From the NCBI GenBank assembly GCA_031394045.1, contig JANMWN010000031.1:1-10929 (forward strand): DNA of 10,929 nucleotides. Direction: 5' to 3'. The stretch is from JANYIP01 sp031394045. Its GTDB lineage: Bacteria > Actinomycetota > Actinomycetes > Prado026. Position numbers and translations under genes: made by a program. Below the pieces are notes generated by a model, which was given only the letters and a program-made list of their open reading frames with translations, was not told the origin of the DNA and did no database searches. This document shows, in pieces, positions 7,116-10,929 of the stretch (position 1 is its first letter; every line of letters starts with the position of its first letter).

Positions 7116-8291
7116 TTACTTCGCCGCAGCGAGCTCGGCCACCCGGCGGGCAGCACCATCCATCGTGTCCACGAGCTCGACGAGCTCGTGGAGGGCATCG
7201 GCCAGGATGCGACGCCCCTCGTCCGCATTGTTGCCGTCGAGGCGGACGACGACCGGCTTGGTCAGCGGCTCGCCCCGCTCAGCCAGCATCGCGAGCGCCT
7301 GCACGATGCCGTTGGCCACCGCGTCGCAGGCGGTGATGCCGCCGAACACGTTGACGAACACCGACTTGACCTCCTCGTCGGACAGGATGATCTCGAGGCC
7401 GTCGGCCATCACCTGCGCCGATGCCCCGCCGCCGATGTCGAGGAAGTTGGCCGGCTTGACGCCGCCGAACTCCTCGCCCGCGTACGCCACGACGTCGAGG
7501 GTGCTCATGACCAGCCCGGCGCCGTTGCCGATGATGCCCACCGCGCCGTGCAGCTTGACGTAGTTGAGGTCCTTCTCCTTGGCACGCTGCTCGAGCGGGT
7601 CAGCAGCCTCGCGGTCCGCGAGGTCGGCGTGGTCCGGGTGCCGGAAGCCGGCGTTCTCGTCCAGGGTCACCTTGCCGTCGAGGGCGATCACCCGGCCGGC
7701 CGGGTCCTTGACCAGCGGGTTGACCTCGACCAGGGTCGCGTCCTCCGCGGTGAACACAGTCCAGAGCTGCTGCAGGATCGCGATGATCTGGTCGCGTACG
7801 TCCGCGGGAAAGCCTGCGGCGTCACTGATCTCGGCGGCCTTCGCCGCGTCGACCCCCACGAGCGCGTCGACGGCGACCTTGGCCAGGGCCTCCGGTCGCT
7901 CGACCGCCAGCTGCTCGATCTCCATGCCGCCCTCGACCGACGCCATCGCCAGGTACGAGCGGTTCGAGCGGTCCAGCAGGAACGAGACGTAGTACTCGGT
8001 CACGATGTCGCTGGCCGTCGCGATCAGGACGCGGTGGACCGGGTGGCCCTTGATGTCCATGCCGAGGATGTCGGTGGCGCGGGCGAACGCCTCGTCCTCA
8101 TCGGTGGCCAGCTTGACGCCGCCGGCCTTTCCGCGGCCGCCGGTCTTGACCTGTGCCTTCACGACGACGGCACCACCGAGACGGGCAGCGATCGCGCGCG
8201 CCTCGTCGGGGGTGGTGGCCACGCCGCCGGGAAGGGTCGGAACCCCGTGCTTGCTGAAGAGGTCCTTGGCTTGGTACTCGAACAGGTCCAC
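7116..8291 (-). CDS. sucC: Succinyl-CoA synthetase beta subunit
   Basis: The nucleotide-binding subunit of succinyl-CoA synthetase; pairs with SucD, encoded directly downstream. The 391 residues begin MDLFEYQAKDLF, the family's conserved N-terminus. The ATP-grasp part shows VVKAQVKTGGRGKAGGVK at about 43-60, the metal-binding EVNPLV at 189-194 and LDGKVTLDENA at 204-214. The C-terminal CoA-ligase domain shows IGNGAGLVMSTLD at 254-266, KPANFLDIGGGA at 279-290 and FVNVFGGITACD at 312-323. Whether it uses ATP or GTP cannot be told. GTG at 8291 was chosen because AGGAG lies 5 nt upstream and the conserved protein starts exactly there; an upstream ATG at 8333 in frame would add 14 unconserved residues. 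Confidence 0.97.
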   Translation of the reverse strand: MDLFEYQAKDLFSKHGVPTLPGGVATTPDEARAIAARLGGAVVVKAQVKTGGRGKAGGVKLATDEDEAFARATDILGMDIKGHPVHRVLIATASDIVTEYYVSFLLDRSNRSYLAMASVEGGMEIEQLAVERPEALAKVAVDALVGVDAAKAAEISDAAGFPADVRDQIIAILQQLWTVFTAEDATLVEVNPLVKDPAGRVIALDGKVTLDENAGFRHPDHADLADREAADPLEQRAKEKDLNYVKLHGAVGIIGNGAGLVMSTLDVVAYAGEEFGGVKPANFLDIGGGASAQVMADGLEIILSDEEVKSVFVNVFGGITACDAVANGIVQALAMLAERGEPLTKPVVVRLDGNNADEGRRILADALHELVELVDTMDGAARRVAELAAAK

Positions 8292-8296
8292 CGGCA

Positions 8297-8301
8297 CTCC
8301 T
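8297..8301 (-). promoter_or_regulatory. Ribosome binding site of sucC
   Basis: AGGAG on the minus strand, 5 nt before the GTG at 8291. It decides the sucC start over the upstream in-frame ATG at 8333. Confidence 0.75.
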
Positions 8302-8349
8302 GTCTGCGCTGTGGCCGGCCCGCGCTCGGACACGAGGCCTGCTCGGCGC

Positions 8350-8377
8350 AGCGTAGACCGAAGTGGTGCCTGATCAA
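8350..8377 (-). promoter_or_regulatory. Candidate promoter of sucCD
   Basis: On the minus strand a -35-like TTGATC (8372-8377) and a -10-like TACGCT (8350-8355) are separated by 16 bp, about 60 nt upstream of the sucC start. The -35 box overlaps the TGA stop of the cobalamin-binding gene. Match and spacing fit a housekeeping-type actinobacterial promoter, but it was picked by eye. It would let sucCD be expressed apart from the upstream gene. Confidence 0.4.
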
Positions 8378-8778
8378 CGGGCGGGTACGTTGCCGCGTAC
8401 CCACCCCACGATGTGGGCCATCGTCGTCCCAGGCGTGAAGACCATGGCCACGCCGAGCGCCTCCAGCTGGGCGATGTCGTCGTCGGGGATGATCCCGCCG
8501 CCGAACACCACGATGTCGCCCGCCGAGCGGTCCCGCAGCAGGTCGAGGACCCGGGCGAACAGCGTCAGGTGCGCGCCGGACAGCACCGAGAGCCCGATCG
8601 CGTCAGCGTCCTCCTGGATCGCCGTGTCGACGATCTGCTCAGGCGTCTGGTGCAGGCCGGTGTAGATGACCTCCATACCCGCATCGCGCAGAGCACGCGC
8701 CACGACCTTGGCGCCACGGTCGTGCCCGTCAAGGCCGGGCTTGGCGACGACGACGCGGATCGGACCGTTTGCTCCCAC
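8374..8778 (-). CDS. Cobalamin-binding acyl-CoA mutase small subunit-like protein
   Basis: A 134-residue stand-alone B12-binding domain. It carries the base-off/His-on cobalamin motif DGHDRG at 17-22 (D-x-H-x-x-G, H19 as lower ligand), SVL at 64-66 and FGGGIIP at 92-98. From memory it closely resembles the small subunit of Streptomyces isobutyryl-CoA mutase (IcmB, about 136 residues), and also the C-terminal domain of methylmalonyl-CoA mutase. Such subunits need a separate catalytic large subunit, which is not in this window, so the substrate is open. GTG at 8778 is preferred because GGAGG stands 5 nt upstream; the frame extends to 8835, but those residues are not family-like. The gene lies 82 bp before sucC on the same strand, and the mutase product succinyl-CoA would be the SucCD substrate. 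Confidence 0.85.
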   Translation of the reverse strand: MGANGPIRVVVAKPGLDGHDRGAKVVARALRDAGMEVIYTGLHQTPEQIVDTAIQEDADAIGLSVLSGAHLTLFARVLDLLRDRSAGDIVVFGGGIIPDDDIAQLEALGVAMVFTPGTTMAHIVGWVRGNVPAR

Positions 8779-8783
8779 AGCGA

Positions 8784-8788
8784 CCTCC
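8784..8788 (-). promoter_or_regulatory. Ribosome binding site of the cobalamin-binding gene
   Basis: A perfect GGAGG on the minus strand, 5 nt before the GTG at 8778. It supports the short 134-residue product rather than a start at 8835. Confidence 0.7.
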
Positions 8789-8842
8789 GCGCGCTCCAGT
8801 ACCGGGCTGCATCTGACGATCCGGAGGGTAGCCAATGCCTGC

Positions 8843-8861
8843 GGGCGCGCGTTTCGCGCCC
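8843..8861. repeat. Perfect 7-bp inverted repeat in the divergent gap
   Basis: GGGCGCG and CGCGCCC are separated by the 5-nt CGTTT, in the 154-bp space between the divergent cobalamin-binding gene and the lipase-like gene. It could be a shared operator or a leader hairpin. A -10-like TACTTT (8882-8887) for the plus-strand gene and TACCCT on the minus strand near 8830 flank it, but neither has a good -35 box. Chance is possible at this GC content. Confidence 0.35.
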
Positions 8862-8932
8862 CTCGTGTGGCGAACGGCAGCTACTTTCTAAGCACCGCAG
8901 TTCAGGGAGCGCCGGAGAGGGGGCGAGGTCGC

Positions 8933-9805
8933 ATGCAGCCGTTCCGTCTCGCTCGCGACCTCGCTGGAGTCGCCGGACGTGGCGCCAAGGCCGTGGCGGT
9001 CGAGCTCACCTGGATCGGCGCCCACGTGGTCCTCTATCCCCTCGGAGTGGTCGAGGAACGCACCAGACCGCAGAGCGGCCGCTACTCCTATCACGACCTC
9101 CCTCCGGGGCAAAGGGGTCTGCTCATCGGCGACGTCGAGGCCGCGGGGACGCCGATCGTGCTGATCCACGGGGTGGTCGACAACCGCTCGATCTTCACCG
9201 TGCTGCGCCGAGGCTTGCGGCGGCGCGGGTTCGGCCGCGTCCAGGCACTGAACTACAGCCCGCTCACGGACGACGTGCGCGACGTGGCCGAGCGGCTGCG
9301 CGACGACGTGGAACGGCTGTGCGCCGAGACCGGCTACGAGCGGGTCCACCTGATCGGGCACTCGATGGGTGGACTGGTCGCCCGCTACTACGTCCAGCGC
9401 ATGGGCGGGGACGAGCGTGTGCACACCCTGGTGACCCTGGGTACGCCGCACAGCGGAACCTTCGCCGCGCGGTTCGTGCCCCACCCGGTCGCCCGACAGC
9501 TGCGGCCCAGCAGCGACCTGATCGCCGAGCTGACGGAGCCGGCCGTCGGCTGCCGGACCCGCTTCGTGTCGTTCTGGTCCGACCTCGATCAGATGATCAT
9601 CCCGTCCGGTTCGGCCCGGCTGGAGCACCCAGACCTGGCCGCCCGCAACGTCTTCATCCGTGGGGTGGGCCACCTGTCGCTCCCGATCGACGGACGTGTC
9701 GTCCGCGAGATCGGGGCTACGCTCGCCCAGCTCGACAGCGAGGGTCGCCTGGTGGCGGCCGAGGTCGAGCCCAGGGCGCCACTTCGTCTCCGTCCGCCCG
9801 GGTAG
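8933..9805 (+). CDS. Lipase/esterase-like alpha/beta hydrolase
   Basis: A 290-residue serine hydrolase of the alpha/beta fold, probably a carboxyl-ester or lipid hydrolase; substrate unknown. The oxyanion-region HG is at 79-80 (VLIHGVVDN), the nucleophile elbow GHSMGG at 142-147 (S144), the likely acid is D219 (or D217) in FWSDLDQMIIP, and the likely base H247 in RGVGHLSLP. TLGTPHSGT at 168-176 is typical of the PGAP1/lipase class 2-like group. There is no cleavable signal peptide, but residues 21-40 form a hydrophobic stretch that may be a membrane anchor. ATG at 8933 has GAGG 4 nt upstream. It is divergent from the cobalamin gene and followed after 31 nt by a methyltransferase gene on the same strand, so the two may be one transcript. 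Confidence 0.87.
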   Translation: MQPFRLARDLAGVAGRGAKAVAVELTWIGAHVVLYPLGVVEERTRPQSGRYSYHDLPPGQRGLLIGDVEAAGTPIVLIHGVVDNRSIFTVLRRGLRRRGFGRVQALNYSPLTDDVRDVAERLRDDVERLCAETGYERVHLIGHSMGGLVARYYVQRMGGDERVHTLVTLGTPHSGTFAARFVPHPVARQLRPSSDLIAELTEPAVGCRTRFVSFWSDLDQMIIPSGSARLEHPDLAARNVFIRGVGHLSLPIDGRVVREIGATLAQLDSEGRLVAAEVEPRAPLRLRPPG

Positions 9806-9836
9806 CAAACGAGTCTTCCGCGATAGCGTCCACCGG

Positions 9837-10625
9837 ATGGACCACGACTACTTCGGCGAGGACGTGGCTGCTCGGTACGACGACAACTCGCAGGAACCGT
9901 TCGAGACGGCGGCCGTCAGTGCCGCGGTCGACGTCCTGGCCGAGCTGGCCAGCCGGGCCGACCATGCTGGCCGGGCCGACCATGCCGGCCGGGCCGAGCA
10001 GGCCGGCCCCGGCCGGGCGCTGGAGCTCGGCATCGGCACCGGGCGGATCGCGCTTGCGCTGGCCGAGCGCGGCGTCGAGGTGCACGGCATCGACCTCTCG
10101 CAGGCCATGGTGGACCGGCTCCGCGCGAAGCCCGGTGGCGGGTCCATCCCCGTGACGATCGGCAGCTTCGCCACGACGAGTGCCGACTCGACCTTCTCGC
10201 TCGTCTACCTGGTCTTCAACACGATCATGAACCTCACTTCCCAGCCGGCCCAGGTCGCGTGCTTCCGCAATGCCGCGAAGCACCTGGAACCGGGCGGCTG
10301 CTTCGTCATCGAGGTGATGGTCCCCGAGCTGCAGTACCTCCCACCCGGGCGGACCGTCGTACCGTTCGAGGTGAGCGAGACCAGGTGGGGCTTCGACACC
10401 TATGACATCGCCAACCAAGGCGTCACCTCTCATCACCTCGAGATCGTCGACGGGCGGGCAGTAACCACGTCGATCCCCTTCCGCTACGTGTGGCCAGCCG
10501 AGCTCGACCTGATGGCGCAGCTGGCCGGGCTGCGACTGCGTGGTCGCTGGGCCGACTGGAGCCGCGCGCCGTTCACCAGCGACAGCTTGAGTCACATCTC
10601 CGTCTGGGAACGCCCGCCGGAGTAG
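9837..10625 (+). CDS. Class I SAM-dependent methyltransferase
   Basis: A 262-residue protein with a Rossmann methyltransferase core: motif I ELGIGTGRIALALAERG at 63-79, the acidic SAM-ribose residue D86 in HGIDLS (83-88), and the motif III-like LEPGGCFVIEV at 150-160. The N-terminal YFGEDVAARYDD (5-16) is common in this broad family, and the substrate cannot be predicted. Just before motif I three tandem hexapeptides R-A-D/E-H/Q-A-G (residues 40-57) lengthen the linker; they come from an 18-bp DNA repeat. ATG at 9837 is chosen because the conserved sequence starts there; the frame stays open upstream inside the hydrolase gene. The ribosome site is weak. Its TAG lies 9 bp from the stop of the convergent HNH gene. 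Confidence 0.88.
   Translation: MDHDYFGEDVAARYDDNSQEPFETAAVSAAVDVLAELASRADHAGRADHAGRAEQAGPGRALELGIGTGRIALALAERGVEVHGIDLSQAMVDRLRAKPGGGSIPVTIGSFATTSADSTFSLVYLVFNTIMNLTSQPAQVACFRNAAKHLEPGGCFVIEVMVPELQYLPPGRTVVPFEVSETRWGFDTYDIANQGVTSHHLEIVDGRAVTTSIPFRYVWPAELDLMAQLAGLRLRGRWADWSRAPFTSDSLSHISVWERPPE
9953..10006 (+). repeat. Three 18-bp tandem repeats inside the methyltransferase gene
   Basis: Three head-to-tail units starting CCGGGCCGA (9953-9970, 9971-9988, 9989-10006). Units 1 and 2 differ at one base; unit 3 differs from unit 2 at two bases. A shortened CCCCGGCCGGGC remnant follows. Because the period is a multiple of three, it adds six residues per unit without a frameshift. Confidence 0.9.
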
Positions 10626-10634
10626 GCCCGCCCG

Positions 10635-10929
10635 TCATGGGATCTCTTCTGGTGGTTCCTCCTCTGGTGGCTCGCCGGGTGGTTGGTCGGGTGGTGGGTG
10701 CCATTGGGGTTGGCCGTTGGTCATGGTGATGGTCCAGCCGTGGTGGTGGACCAGGTCGTGGCAGTGATCACAGACCAGCGTCATGTCCGAGACGTTGGTC
10801 TGGCCGCCGTGGTCCCACCAGGTCACGTGGTGGGCCTGGGTCCACGCCGGTGGGGTATCACACCGCGGCCGGGAGCAGCCCTGGTCGCGGACGGTGAGGG
10901 CTTTACGCTGCGCCGGGCTGGCCAGCCTT
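10635..10929 (-). CDS. HNH endonuclease (DUF222-associated type), C-terminal part, 5' end outside window
   Basis: The frame is open to the window edge, giving the last 97 residues of a longer protein. It contains ASPAQRKALTVRDQGCSRPRC (3-23), the HNH core with AHHVTWWDHGG (32-42), N45 (TNVSDM) and H57/H61 (CDHCHDLVH), plus two cysteine pairs (C18/C23, C53/C56) that can hold zinc. This is the ending typical of actinobacterial DUF222-HNH proteins of about 400-500 residues, whose N-terminal DUF222 part would lie beyond 10929. The tail after residue 77 is a Pro/Glu/Asp low-complexity stretch. These genes are often present in many copies per genome and may be mobile or homing-like; their function is not settled. 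It converges on the methyltransferase gene with 9 bp between the stops. Confidence 0.9.
   Translation of the reverse strand, partial: RLASPAQRKALTVRDQGCSRPRCDTPPAWTQAHHVTWWDHGGQTNVSDMTLVCDHCHDLVHHHGWTITMTNGQPQWHPPPDQPPGEPPEEEPPEEIP

Noticed and set aside
4751..7228. One 825-codon minus-strand frame that could look like a fusion ending in the perM-like protein
   Set aside because: The part above 6103 is an out-of-frame shadow of sucD, full of Arg/Gly/His; the real membrane protein begins at the ATG at 6103.
8313..8320. GGCCGGCC palindrome in the sucC leader as an operator
   Set aside because: An 8-bp GC-only palindrome is common by chance here and has no second copy nearby.
8779..8932. Cobalamin riboswitch upstream of the B12-binding gene
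   Set aside because: The divergent gap is only 154 bp and I see no B12-box-like element or the multi-stem architecture required.
8413..10155. A 580-codon plus-strand frame crossing the cobalamin gene, the hydrolase and the methyltransferase
   Set aside because: It runs antisense or out of frame through three recognised genes and shows no family motif; a shadow of the codon bias.
1..10929. A novel defence, secondary-metabolite or mobile system
   Set aside because: Apart from the HNH fragment, genes are conserved metabolism or broad families; no integrase, transposase, toxin pair, CRISPR repeat or synthase is visible on either strand.

Overview
The window is ordinary chromosomal DNA from a high-GC actinobacterium. 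Its gene content and order (sucC-sucD, perM/DUF6350, purN, purH, DUF3017, mdh, icd) match a core block I know from Mycobacterium and Streptomyces. The DUF3291 protein and the DUF222/HNH-type gene at the right edge suggest the Nocardioidaceae (Nocardioides-like), but the genus is an inference from recall, not from a search.

Layout, left to right. Everything from 1 to about 8778 lies on the minus strand, so transcription runs right to left: a cobalamin-binding mutase subunit (8374-8778), sucC (7116-8291), sucD (6211-7098), perM-like membrane protein (4751-6103), purN (4219-4833), purH (2630-4222), DUF3291 protein (2152-2652), DUF3017 membrane protein (1859-2146), mdh (789-1748) and the N-terminal 240 residues of icd (1-722, cut by the window edge). 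From 8933 two genes run on the plus strand: a lipase-like alpha/beta hydrolase (8933-9805) and a class I SAM methyltransferase (9837-10625). The C-terminal end of an HNH endonuclease gene on the minus strand (10635-10929) faces them and is cut by the right edge.

How it works together. Three TCA-cycle enzymes (succinyl-CoA synthetase, malate dehydrogenase, isocitrate dehydrogenase) flank the last steps of purine synthesis: PurN adds the first formyl group, and PurH adds the second and closes the ring to IMP. The perM-purN-purH-DUF3291-DUF3017 run is tightly packed, with overlaps of 83, 4 and 23 nt and then a 5-nt gap (or a 4-nt GTGA overlap), so translational coupling is likely. The cobalamin protein upstream of sucC resembles the small subunit of isobutyryl-CoA or methylmalonyl-CoA mutases, which feed succinyl-CoA.

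No mobile element, CRISPR array, tRNA, rRNA or defence system is visible, and I see no convincing undescribed system. The points worth a second look are modest: a DUF3291 gene in the slot where folD usually lies, a palindrome in front of mdh, a tandem hexapeptide repeat inside the methyltransferase, an 83-nt perM/purN overlap, and a mutase subunit next to sucCD. No gene-free stretch exceeds 300 bases.
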